Part shown: piece after piece, positions 15,463 through 22,418 of the stretch
Layout of the letters: every line of letters begins with the position of its first letter
Position numbering within the stretch: the stretch's first letter is position 1
Source of the DNA: a virus
IMG/VR virus record: IMGVR_UViG_3300022602_000434
Location: 1-23,644 of that record
DNA: 23,644 nucleotides
Direction: 5' to 3' (one strand)
Position numbers and translations under genes: made by a program
The notes under the pieces: model-generated
What the model saw: the letters and a program-made list of their open reading frames with translations, nothing else
What the model was told of the DNA's origin: nothing
The model's database searches: none

Positions 15463-15660
15463 ATGAAGAATGATCACCCACCACTCATGAAAGAGTCAAG
15501 CCCACCACATACACATAACGTGCATATGATGGAAAATTTGGAAGAAGGTGACCACAAGCATCACCACAAGATGTACGGCGAACACGCTGCTGGGCACAAA
15601 AAGCACCATGAGCATGTTAAAGCCATGTGCGGTGGCGGAATGGCTCACGGCAAAAAATGA
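15463..15660 (+). CDS. Histidine-rich small protein (65 aa)
   Basis: Starts after a strong AAGGAG site. Fourteen of 65 residues are His, including HKHHHKMYGEH (31-41) and HKKHHEH (45-51), with several Met and one Cys near the end (MCGGGMAHGKK). Such a density of His and Met suggests binding of divalent metals such as Ni, Zn or Cu, or pH-dependent binding to another protein. There is no signal peptide, membrane helix or known domain. It sits within the small basic protein cluster, and its stop overlaps the next start (ATGA). Whether it is in the virion or acts in the cell cannot be told. Confidence 0.7.
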   Translation: MKNDHPPLMKESSPPHTHNVHMMENLEEGDHKHHHKMYGEHAAGHKKHHEHVKAMCGGGMAHGKK

Positions 15661-16022
15661 GATCCAGCCGTGGAATGGGGGCAATAGCTCCTTCCAAAAT
15701 GCCTAAACCTAAAACGGTTGTTCGTAAGGACAATCCGAATGATGTCGAGGTTTACAAAAAAGGCGGCAAGATTAAACGATATGATTCAGGTAGTACCGTC
15801 ATTGGCGATCCAATGCTTGAATTAAGAGATGAATCTACTGAGTTAAATCAATTAACTGAAGGTAGTAAAAAGGGCGGAAAGATTGGGCTTTATGCCAATA
15901 TTCATGCAAAGCAGGAACGGATAAAACACGGCTCTGGTGAGCATATGAGAAAAGTTGGTAGCAAAGGTGCTCCCAGTAAAGAAGATTTTATTCAGTCAGC
16001 TAAAACTAGGAAGAAAAAATGA
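15657..16022 (+). CDS. Conserved small basic protein with ANIHAKQ...GSKGAPS C-terminus (121 aa)
   Basis: The frame opens at 15627, but the ATG at 15657 in the ATGA overlap with the upstream stop gives MRSSRGMGAIAPSKMPKPKT, a typical start for this protein type. The middle is flexible with two KKGGKI blocks and YDSGSTVIGD. The C-terminal 45 residues (LYANIHAKQERIKHGSGEHM, then RKVGSKGAPSKEDFIQSAKT) are a strongly conserved segment I recognise from small proteins of many unrelated phages, also found at the end of longer proteins. Its function is not known to me. The net charge is strongly positive. Confidence 0.72.
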   Translation: MRSSRGMGAIAPSKMPKPKTVVRKDNPNDVEVYKKGGKIKRYDSGSTVIGDPMLELRDESTELNQLTEGSKKGGKIGLYANIHAKQERIKHGSGEHMRKVGSKGAPSKEDFIQSAKTRKKK

Positions 16023-16312
16023 ACTTAAAAGCTTTAGAAGATAACGCGGAACATTTGTTTAAACTTGTTAAACACATGGTTCAAGTTGAGACAAACATGA
16101 ATGGTGTAGCACACCATATCACCCAAGAATTACACGATATATTAGAAGCCCATGTCAATCCTCCTGTGGCTGCGGTGGTTGCTGATCCTACTCCTGTTCC
16201 TGCACCTGTTGTGGAAGCGCCTGTTGCTGCCGAAGCTCCTACTCCTGCTCCAGTGGTTGACGAGCCTGTGACACTTGCTGATAAACAATCTGCAGCTAAT
16301 AAAGCTAATTAA
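16019..16312 (+). CDS. Small helical protein with Pro-Ala-Val tail (97 aa)
   Basis: Overlaps the upstream gene by four bases (ATGA). Residues 1-47 are predicted as one or two helices (LKALEDNAEHLFKLVKHMVQ and HHITQELHDILEAH). The second half is a low-complexity run of Pro, Ala and Val, such as PAPVVEAPVAAEAPTPAPVV, which is likely extended and unstructured. No tag motif and no recognised family. It is the last of the small-gene cluster before the first adaptor gene. Confidence 0.6.
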   Translation: MNLKALEDNAEHLFKLVKHMVQVETNMNGVAHHITQELHDILEAHVNPPVAAVVADPTPVPAPVVEAPVAAEAPTPAPVVDEPVTLADKQSAANKAN

Positions 16313-16314
16313 TA

Positions 16315-17238
16315 ATGGCTTATACTTCCGGCACAGCTTCCTTTACGCCGGCTCTTACTGAGCTGGTGGAGGAGGCGTTTGAGCGTGCTGGGATTGAGAT
16401 TCGTACTGGTTATGAGTTTCGTACAGCAACAAGATCATTAAACTTACTAACCATTGAGTGGGCGAATCGCGGAATTAACCTCTGGACAATCCAAGAGGGC
16501 ACGATTCTTTTGAATAGTAACCAAGCTATTTACCCGCTACCATCAGATACGATTGACTTACTTGACCATGTTGTCAGACAAAATAATGCAACAGCGAGTA
16601 CACAGACTGATATCAACATCACGCGGATATCTGAATCTACCTACTCCACAATACCGAACAAGCTCACAACGGGTAGACCTATCCAGGTCTGGATTAACCG
16701 CCAAACAGCACAGACAAACACAACCAGCATAACTGTAGCTAGTAATGTTTTAGCGACAGATACATCTATTGTGCTCAGTAGCGTAGTGGGATTAGCTACT
16801 ACAGGGTTTATACAAATAGACAGCGAAACTATAAGCTACACCAACGTTATAGGGAATACCCTAACTAATTGTTGGAGAGGACAGAACGGCACAACTGCGG
16901 CTACTCATAATGCTGGCGCTGCAATTATTCAGTTAAATCTTCCTTGTATTAACGTTTGGCCTACCCCAGATGCGGGGGGTAACTACTCATTTATTTATTG
17001 GCGCTTGCGTAGATTGCAGGACGCTGGTACAGGCGTGAACATAGAAGATATTCCATTTAGGCTTATACCTTGCTTGGTAGCTGGGCTTGCTTATTACGTA
17101 TATGTAAAGCAACCTAATATCGACCAGAACCGAATGATGATGCTTAAAGCAGATTATGAACAACAGTGGCTCCTTGCATCTCAGGAAGACCGAGACAAAG
17201 CCGCAGATCGTTACGTACCACGACAGCTATTCTATTGA
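16315..17238 (+). CDS. Head-tail adaptor protein (P22 gp4 / short-tail type)
   Basis: A 307-residue protein. The N-terminus LTELVEEAFERAGIEIRTGY, then RTATRSLNLLTIEWANRGIN with LWTI, is the helical pattern of podovirus adaptors that bind below the portal ring and extend the channel. The C-terminal half holds NVWPTPDAGGNYSFIYWRLR, then DIPFRLIPCLVAGLAYYVYV and a final helix. Between them, residues 134-205 look inserted: SITVASNVLATDTSIVLSSV, GFIQIDSETISYTNVIGNTL and WRGQNGTTAATHNAGA match a small beta module known as a free-standing unit in other phage structural proteins. Two bases separate it from the upstream gene. The adaptor call is good; which tail type follows is less sure. Confidence 0.8.
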   Translation: MAYTSGTASFTPALTELVEEAFERAGIEIRTGYEFRTATRSLNLLTIEWANRGINLWTIQEGTILLNSNQAIYPLPSDTIDLLDHVVRQNNATASTQTDINITRISESTYSTIPNKLTTGRPIQVWINRQTAQTNTTSITVASNVLATDTSIVLSSVVGLATTGFIQIDSETISYTNVIGNTLTNCWRGQNGTTAATHNAGAAIIQLNLPCINVWPTPDAGGNYSFIYWRLRRLQDAGTGVNIEDIPFRLIPCLVAGLAYYVYVKQPNIDQNRMMMLKADYEQQWLLASQEDRDKAADRYVPRQLFY

Positions 17239-17247
17239 GGTGCTTAA

Positions 17248-17676
17248 ATGCCAACCAAATATGCTTCTGGTAAATATGCGATTGCCGAATGCGACAGGTG
17301 CGGTCAGCGTTATAAATTAAAAGAGCTTAAAAAAGAAGTCATTAAGACTAAGCTTTATTCCATTAAAGTTTGCCAATCTTGCTGGGATCCTGATCACCCA
17401 CAGCTTCAGCTTGGTATGTATCCTGTCAATGACCCACAAGCGGTCAGAGAACCAAGACCTGATACAAGCTATCAGGTGTCAGGTAACAGCGGGGTACAAA
17501 CCTCAAACAGTGGATCTACGGCAGATACGGGCGTAGGATTTCCCGAGGCGGGAAGCAGGATTATCCAATGGGGTTGGAACCCTGTTGGCGGTTCGCAAGC
17601 AAATGATGCATACTTGACACCAAACAATTTAGTGTTGAGTGTTCAGTTAGGTACGGTTACAATTGCCACTACTTAG
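17248..17676 (+). CDS. Zinc-ribbon phage structural protein (142 aa)
   Basis: Four Cys in two pairs, C15-x2-C18 (ECDRCG) and C42-x2-C45 (VCQSCW), form a classic zinc ribbon. The segment between and after, LGMYPVNDPQAVREPRPDTS, is one I recognise from small proteins beside adaptor genes in short-tailed phages. The C-terminal half is Gly/Ser rich with IQWGWNPVGG and a final beta stretch. Zinc ribbons bind nucleic acid or proteins; here, between adaptor genes, it may be a virion or assembly component. Ribosome site GAGGTG before the ATG; its TAG stop overlaps the next AGGAG. Confidence 0.75.
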   Translation: MPTKYASGKYAIAECDRCGQRYKLKELKKEVIKTKLYSIKVCQSCWDPDHPQLQLGMYPVNDPQAVREPRPDTSYQVSGNSGVQTSNSGSTADTGVGFPEAGSRIIQWGWNPVGGSQANDAYLTPNNLVLSVQLGTVTIATT

Positions 17677-17685
17677 GAGAAGATT

Positions 17686-17913
17686 ATGGCTAAGAAAGAA
17701 ATGGATAATGATTTGGCTCAAGATAAAGCCATGATCAAAAAAGCTTTTAAAGAACATGATGCTCAAGAGCATCCTGGTAAACATACCAAAATTACCTTGA
17801 AAAAAGGCGGTATGGCTATGAAAAAAATGGCTAAAGGCGGTGTTACTACTGACCAAAGAAAAGCTATTGGACGTAACTTGGCTCGTGTTGCTAATCAAGG
17901 GGGCAAAAAATAA
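17686..17913 (+). CDS. Small Lys-rich protein with KKGG motifs (75 aa)
   Basis: Starts after AGGAGAAGATT and ends on a TAATG overlap. The N-terminal helix (NDLAQDKAMIKKAFKEHDAQ) is followed by LKKGGMAMKKMAKGGVTTDQ and RKAIGRNLARVANQGGKK. The KKGG blocks tie it to the small-protein cluster at 13453-16312 although three genes lie between. It is strongly basic, has no known domain and lacks the DGIA tag. Confidence 0.68.
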   Translation: MAKKEMDNDLAQDKAMIKKAFKEHDAQEHPGKHTKITLKKGGMAMKKMAKGGVTTDQRKAIGRNLARVANQGGKK

Positions 17914-18230
17914 TGGCTAAGAATATACCCGCAACTAAAAAAGATAGCCCAGCTATTCGTACTGGCAAAGGTAAGTTTGATGGCCCAGCTGCAGAGTATG
18001 CGCCTCCTCATACAATGTCAGATAAAAGATTTGCTGTTGATGCTATCGAGAAAAACCCTAATGATCCAATGATTGGACTGAAGGTATCAATGCCAACTCG
18101 TGAAAACTGGACGCCTCTTAATGGCACAGTTTCTATCGGCAATATGAATGAAATTAAAACCGATGGTATTAAAATGCGTGGCGCAGGCGCTGCCGAGCGC
18201 GGCGTAATATCTAGGGGACCAATGGCGTGA
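17913..18230 (+). CDS. Small basic protein with C-terminal GIKMRG-GAAERG-RGPMA tag (105 aa)
   Basis: TAATG overlap upstream, GTGA overlap downstream. The body is polar and Pro-rich (GKGKFDGPAAEYAPPHTMSD) with a more ordered segment (FAVDAIEKNPNDPMIGLKVS). The last 23 residues are TDGIKMRGAGAAERGVISRG and PMA, a tail type I recognise at the ends of small proteins in other phages. It shares the DGI-x2-RG spacing with the TKGR tails of the genes at 13453-15453 but ends in RGPMA. Function unknown. Confidence 0.7.
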   Translation: MAKNIPATKKDSPAIRTGKGKFDGPAAEYAPPHTMSDKRFAVDAIEKNPNDPMIGLKVSMPTRENWTPLNGTVSIGNMNEIKTDGIKMRGAGAAERGVISRGPMA

Positions 18231-19201
18231 CCTATACTGAATTAGTAACTGCGATACAGGGATATACTGAAAATCAGTTTCCCCCAGTTTATCTTGCCGA
18301 TGGTACGACTGAGTCAACTACGACTCAGATTAATCGTTTCATTGAGCAGGCTGAGCAGCGCATTTACAACACGATTCAGTTCCCTAGTCTTCGCGCTAAT
18401 TCATACGGTACACTTACTTCGGGTAATGCATATTTATCTTGCCCTAATGATTTTTTATCTGTTTATTCATTAGCTGTTATTCAAAACGCTACATTTTCTA
18501 ATGGTGTTATTACAGGTGGTACGTATACGTATTTACTTAATAAAGACGTTAACTATATTAGACAAGCATTTCCAACAGTAGGATCAGCTTATAACGCTTT
18601 ACCACAATATTATGCTTTGTTTGGACCTCAATATGGCGCAGTTAATGAATTATCATTTATGTTAGGCCCTACCCCAGATTCTGCATATTCAGTTGAACTC
18701 CATTACTATTACTATCCACCCACAATTATTCAAGGCGCTGTATCAGGGCTTACTATTGTTACATCTGGATCAGGGTATACCAATGGTACATACTATGATG
18801 TTCCTCTAAACGGGGGAAATGGAAATTCTGCTATTGCGACCATAGTAGTATCAGGCGGCGCGGTAACTTCTATTACACCTACAAGTGGCGGGGCTTTATA
18901 TTCCGTTGGCGATATTTTGACTGCGCCTACAACAATTGGCTCTAGTGGTATGGGATTTACTTGTGTTGTTTCATCTGTTTCTAATAGCACAGGACATACA
19001 TGGCTTGGCGATAATTATGATAATGTACTTTTATACGGTTGTTTAGTTGAAGCATACACCTTCATGAAAGGTGAGCAAGATATTATTCTGTTGTACGATA
19101 CAAAATACAAAGAAGCTGTTGGTGAAGCTAAGCGTTTGGGCGATGCATTAGAAAGACAAGATGCATACAGATCTGGTCAGTACAGACAGGCGGTGACCTA
19201 A
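18227..19201 (+). CDS. Second adaptor / tail-connector protein, GTG start
   Basis: A 324-residue protein starting with GTG at 18227 (GTGA overlap; AGGGGA nine bases upstream), giving MTYTELVTAIQGYTEN, the expected N-terminus of this adaptor type. The core follows: INRFIEQAEQRIYNTIQFPS, YLSCPNDFLSVYSLAV, GPTPDSAYSVELHYYYYPPT, then TWLGDNYDNVLLYGCLVEAY and TFMKGEQDII. I recognise this as the short-tailed-phage adaptor with N- and C-terminal helices around a beta core. Residues 171-252 (GLTIVTSGSGYTNGTYYDVP to GFTCVVSSV) interrupt the core between PPT and TWLGDN and match a common 'SGYT...GGSG...ITV(S)GGAV' beta module. It probably joins the first adaptor to the tail needle or nozzle. Confidence 0.78.
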   Translation: MTYTELVTAIQGYTENQFPPVYLADGTTESTTTQINRFIEQAEQRIYNTIQFPSLRANSYGTLTSGNAYLSCPNDFLSVYSLAVIQNATFSNGVITGGTYTYLLNKDVNYIRQAFPTVGSAYNALPQYYALFGPQYGAVNELSFMLGPTPDSAYSVELHYYYYPPTIIQGAVSGLTIVTSGSGYTNGTYYDVPLNGGNGNSAIATIVVSGGAVTSITPTSGGALYSVGDILTAPTTIGSSGMGFTCVVSSVSNSTGHTWLGDNYDNVLLYGCLVEAYTFMKGEQDIILLYDTKYKEAVGEAKRLGDALERQDAYRSGQYRQAVT

Positions 19202-19638
19202 TGGCTTTTACAGGAAATTGGACATGTAATACGTTTAAGCAAGGCGCTGTTGATGGGACTTTCAACTTCGGTCCTGGGACAACCCAAACGTTTTATATTG
19301 CACTTTATACAAATGCAGCTACGCTTAATCAGGCAACAACTGCATACACTTCTGCTGGTGAGACATCTGGGACTGGGTATACGGCTGGCGGTCAGCTTTT
19401 GACTATTAGCCAAGTGCCTACGATAGATACTTCAAACAATGTTGTGTACTGGTCATTTGCAAATGCATCATGGGCAGGGGCAATTTCTGCAAGAGGGGCT
19501 TTGATCTATTTGAATAACGGCACAACAAACCCAGCTGTTTGTGTGCTTGACTTTGGTAGTACAAAGCAGTCTGTTGTTTCCTTCACGGTGCAATTTCCGA
19601 TTGCATCTAGTACTTCTGCAATTTTAAGATTGGGGTAA
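19201..19638 (+). CDS. Tail-associated beta structural protein (145 aa)
   Basis: TAATG overlap with the adaptor gene. The pattern FYIALYTNAATLNQATTAYT, then GETSGTGYTAGGQLLTI, RGALIYLNNGT and VCVLDFGSTKQSV is one I recognise from small beta proteins in the fibre region of many phages. It is about the usual length for that group and has no helix or membrane segment. It is probably a fibre-base or tail-decoration component; no enzyme motif is present. Confidence 0.62.
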   Translation: MAFTGNWTCNTFKQGAVDGTFNFGPGTTQTFYIALYTNAATLNQATTAYTSAGETSGTGYTAGGQLLTISQVPTIDTSNNVVYWSFANASWAGAISARGALIYLNNGTTNPAVCVLDFGSTKQSVVSFTVQFPIASSTSAILRLG

Positions 19639-19641
19639 AAA

Positions 19642-20247
19642 ATGACTAACGAAATTTCAAACTTTGGCGACCGCGCCGAAATTAGTTTACAAACTAAAGC
19701 ATCCGTACCAGAAGGTATGGGTATTGAAGGTTGGTATCATGTTGTTTGCCATGATAAAGATGGTAACTTTAAGTGGGAAGAAAAATGTCCTAACTTAGTC
19801 GTAGCTGTCGGCAAACAATTGATGCTTGATACTTTATTATCTGGTTCCGCGTACACAACAGTTGGACCTTATCTTGGTTTGACTAATGCGTCTATAACAC
19901 CTGCTGCAACAGATACCATGACAACATTAGTTGGTGGTAGTAAAGAGTTTACAAATTACACTGTAGGCGGTTCCGCTGTGCGCGGTACATTGAGTTTCAG
20001 TGCGGCAACTTCTACAGGTTCAACACCATCAAACGTAACTTCTAAAACAGCTAGTGCCGTAACATATACAATTACAAGCACTGGTGGTACAGTTTATGGA
20101 TGTTTCTTAGTTACAGGTACAGGCGCAGTAAACACACAAAGTTCTACAGCAGGCACGTTGTATTCAGAAAGCAATTTCACTACATCTAAAAACACAACTG
20201 CAGGTGACACAGTATCAGTAACGTATAGTACAACTGCTACTTCTTAA
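19642..20247 (+). CDS. Tail-associated structural protein (201 aa)
   Basis: Begins with a short polar stretch, then EGWYHVVCHDKDGNFKWEEK and CPNLVVAVGKQLMLDTLLSG, a conserved block in phage structural proteins where a W-x-V-x-C-x-D-K-DG-N strand precedes a Gly-rich helix start. The rest is Ser/Thr/Gly-rich beta sequence (YLGLTNASITPAATDTMTTL, AVTYTITSTGGTVYGCFLVT). It lies among fibre genes and is likely a tail or fibre component. Ribosome site GGGGTAAAAA, overlapping the upstream stop. No catalytic motif. Confidence 0.58.
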   Translation: MTNEISNFGDRAEISLQTKASVPEGMGIEGWYHVVCHDKDGNFKWEEKCPNLVVAVGKQLMLDTLLSGSAYTTVGPYLGLTNASITPAATDTMTTLVGGSKEFTNYTVGGSAVRGTLSFSAATSTGSTPSNVTSKTASAVTYTITSTGGTVYGCFLVTGTGAVNTQSSTAGTLYSESNFTTSKNTTAGDTVSVTYSTTATS

Positions 20248-20257
20248 GGAGTCTTAA

Positions 20258-20977
20258 ATGGCTCTTCAACTATTTGACAGAGTTCAAGCATCAGCAACGG
20301 CTAACACAACAATTAGTTTTACGTTGGGATCTGCTACGACTGGTTATCAAGGATTTTCAGTTCTAACTAATGGTAATACAACTTACTACGTTGGAACTGA
20401 TGCTTCTAATAACTGGGAAGTAGGGCTTGGCACATACAACTCCACTGGTCCACTACTAACGCGTACTACTATATACGCTTCAAGTAATTCAGGTTCAGCT
20501 GTTACATTTAGTGGAACAGTTACTGTATCTATTACTTATCCTGCAGAATATGCGGTATACCAAAATATGCCTAGTATTCAATTTGGTTCGCTAGGCGTTG
20601 GTACAGCCGCTTCTGGGACTACTGGTGAAATTCGCGCAACAAATAACGTCACAGCTTTTTATTCATCTGACATCAAGTTTAAAGAAAATGTTCAGCCCAT
20701 CACTGATGCTTTAAATATTGTTAAAGAAATTGGCGCGGATCATTTTGATTGGACTGATGCATATATTGAAACACATGGTGGTATAGATAATTACTTCTTG
20801 CAAAAGTCCGACTTTGGTGTTATTGCACAAAAGGTACAAAAGGTTTTTCCTAAAGCTGTTCGCGTTCGTGAAGATGGATCATTAGCAGTTGACTATGAAA
20901 AATTAGGCGTCTTAGCTTTTCCTGCAATACTTGAATTATTAGCGCGTGTTGAGGCTTTAGAAAATAAAGGTGGTTAA
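20258..20977 (+). CDS. Tail fibre with C-terminal S74 intramolecular chaperone (first copy)
   Basis: A 239-residue fibre. The N-terminal part (MALQLFDRVQASATANTTIS, then YYVGTDASNNWEVGLGTYNS) is a beta-rich attachment segment known at the starts of phage fibres. From residue 136 it is a peptidase S74 chaperone domain: YSSDIKFKENVQPITDAL, FDWTD, DFGVIAQKVQKVFP, DGSLAVDYEKL and a final helix. In this family the domain helps three chains fold and then cuts itself off in front of a conserved Ser. The Ser137-Asp and Lys142 (S+5) spacing here fits the known Ser-Lys pair, so cleavage before Ser137 is predicted. Ribosome site AAGGAG fused to the upstream stop. Confidence 0.82.
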   Translation: MALQLFDRVQASATANTTISFTLGSATTGYQGFSVLTNGNTTYYVGTDASNNWEVGLGTYNSTGPLLTRTTIYASSNSGSAVTFSGTVTVSITYPAEYAVYQNMPSIQFGSLGVGTAASGTTGEIRATNNVTAFYSSDIKFKENVQPITDALNIVKEIGADHFDWTDAYIETHGGIDNYFLQKSDFGVIAQKVQKVFPKAVRVREDGSLAVDYEKLGVLAFPAILELLARVEALENKGG

Positions 20978-20979
20978 CA

Positions 20980-21582
20980 ATGTTTTTTGGAGTAACCGCC
21001 TTTGCTCAAATACCGTTTACAAGTTTGGCGGGGAATCTCTTTGCATTTACAGTTACTGAAAATCTACAACCAGCAGATTCAAGCACTCAAGTAGCCGCAT
21101 ATACACCATCTATTGCTGAAAATTTTGCCCCCGCAGATTCCAGTACGCAAGCACTTACCTATCAAGGTATATTTATAACTGAAGTATTTACAGCAACTGA
21201 TACTAATTCTGAAATAGATGTTTATTATTTTGGTATTGTAGAAGGTGTTAATCAAGCAGATACTCCAACAATTGCAGCACAATTTAAATCTAGTGCAACT
21301 GAAAACTTTGGTATGGCTGAAGTACTTGTAGGCGGTTTGCAATATTTATATACAATTACAGAAAATTTTGGGTCTAATACAAATATCACAACTACTTTTG
21401 TGGGTTTCTTATCAACTACAGAAACAACTACGGCAAATGATACACAAATAGTAAATGCGGGTTTTCAAGAAATTATTGTAGAGTCTACAGTAAATATATC
21501 AGATTCACAGAATTTAATATCTTGGATAAAAATTAACAATACCCAACCTACATCTTGGGTCGCTATAAATAATGCTCAATAA
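20980..21582 (+). CDS. Fibre protein of 20-residue tandem repeats (200 aa)
   Basis: Starts two bases after the first S74 fibre, with AAGGTGG as ribosome site. After a hydrophobic N-terminus (FFGVTAFAQIPFTSLAGNLF), which could be read as a weak signal but more likely is a strand, the protein is eight tandem units of 20 residues (one of 21), each with Glu at the same phase: residues 27, 47, 68, 88, 108, 128, 148, 168. The clearest units are ENLQPADSSTQVAAYTPSIA and ENFAPADSSTQALTYQGIFI. It ends in a small repeat, SWIKINNTQPT then SWVAINNAQ. The regular polar/hydrophobic pattern suggests a beta-solenoid or fibre shaft. I recognise the general type from aquatic phages but not a named family. Confidence 0.6.
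   Translation: MFFGVTAFAQIPFTSLAGNLFAFTVTENLQPADSSTQVAAYTPSIAENFAPADSSTQALTYQGIFITEVFTATDTNSEIDVYYFGIVEGVNQADTPTIAAQFKSSATENFGMAEVLVGGLQYLYTITENFGSNTNITTTFVGFLSTTETTTANDTQIVNAGFQEIIVESTVNISDSQNLISWIKINNTQPTSWVAINNAQ
21058..21540 (+). repeat. Eight tandem 60-bp (20-residue) coding repeats
   Basis: Glu codons recur every 60 bases (once 63) in the fibre gene. At protein level the units share E(N/x)F or E-x-x-x-x-x-D at the start and a hydrophobic triplet near the end. The DNA is well diverged, so the expansion is old and the repeat is held by protein structure. Confidence 0.7.
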
Positions 21583-21591
21583 GGAATAAAC

Positions 21592-22416
21592 ATGTCAAGT
21601 ACATATTCAACAGATTTAAGAATTCAATTAATGGGTACAGGCGATCAAGCAGGTACTTGGGGCGCAACTACAAATAATAACTTTCAATATATTTTTGAAC
21701 AAGCTATTGCTGGATTACAAACTGTATCCGTTACTGCTACGTCCCAAGCGCTAACATATTTAAATGGAGCCACTTCTACGCTTGCTAATAACCAAGCTAT
21801 TTGTGCGGCGCTTATATTAACTAATGGTGGGGTAAACGCTAACTTTACTATAACAACACCAAGCGGTTCTCAAAAAACTTATATTATTTTTAATAATACT
21901 ACTTATACAGCAACTATACAAGTGACTGGCTCATCAGGTAGTACTGTAGCAATTCCCGCTGGTATAACAACTACTGTATTTACAGATGGTACAAACTTTT
22001 ATTCAGCTAATACAGGTGTTGCAGGGTCTTACACAATAGGTAGCAATCTTACAGTTAATGGCGCAATTACAGCTACAGGAAACATTACTGGTTTCTATTC
22101 ATCTGATGCTAAGTTTAAAGAAAATATTCAACCAATTGAAAACGCATTAGATACCGTGCGTAGTATTGGCGGAGATACTTTTGATTGGACGGATGAGTGG
22201 CTCGAAGAACAAGGTGGGGAAGATGATTATTTTTATCAAAAATCTGACTTTGGTGTAGTTGCTCAAAAAGTTCAAAAAGTATTTCCAAGAGCTGTTAGAA
22301 CTAGACCTGATGGCAGTCTAGCAGTAGACTATGAAAAGTTGTCGGCTTTAGCATTTGCTGCTATTGACGATTTGGCTAAACAAGTTGAAGAATTAAAACT
22401 TCTAATTAAGGAGTAA
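21592..22416 (+). CDS. Tail fibre with C-terminal S74 intramolecular chaperone (second copy)
   Basis: A 274-residue fibre. It begins STYSTDLRIQLMGTGDQAGT and WGATTNNNFQYIFEQAIAG, a common fibre N-terminus that differs from the first S74 fibre. A beta shaft follows to about residue 165. The S74 domain starts at FYSSDAKFKENIQPI (Ser171, Lys176) and contains FDWTDEWLEE, DFGVVAQKVQKVFPRAVRTR and DGSLAVDYEKL, ending in a coiled helix (DDLAKQVEELKLLIKE). Its chaperone is clearly a paralogue of that of the gene at 20258, while the N-terminal parts are unrelated. Self-cleavage before Ser171 is predicted. Ribosome site AAGGA fused to the upstream stop. Confidence 0.83.
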   Translation: MSSTYSTDLRIQLMGTGDQAGTWGATTNNNFQYIFEQAIAGLQTVSVTATSQALTYLNGATSTLANNQAICAALILTNGGVNANFTITTPSGSQKTYIIFNNTTYTATIQVTGSSGSTVAIPAGITTTVFTDGTNFYSANTGVAGSYTIGSNLTVNGAITATGNITGFYSSDAKFKENIQPIENALDTVRSIGGDTFDWTDEWLEEQGGEDDYFYQKSDFGVVAQKVQKVFPRAVRTRPDGSLAVDYEKLSALAFAAIDDLAKQVEELKLLIKE

Positions 22417-22418
22417 AA

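Noticed and set aside
20980-21055. Signal peptide at the start of the repeat fibre
   Set aside because: The stretch FFGVTAFAQIPF is hydrophobic but has no Lys/Arg before it, and export would not fit a cytoplasmically assembled fibre. The bases for it are better read as a beta strand.
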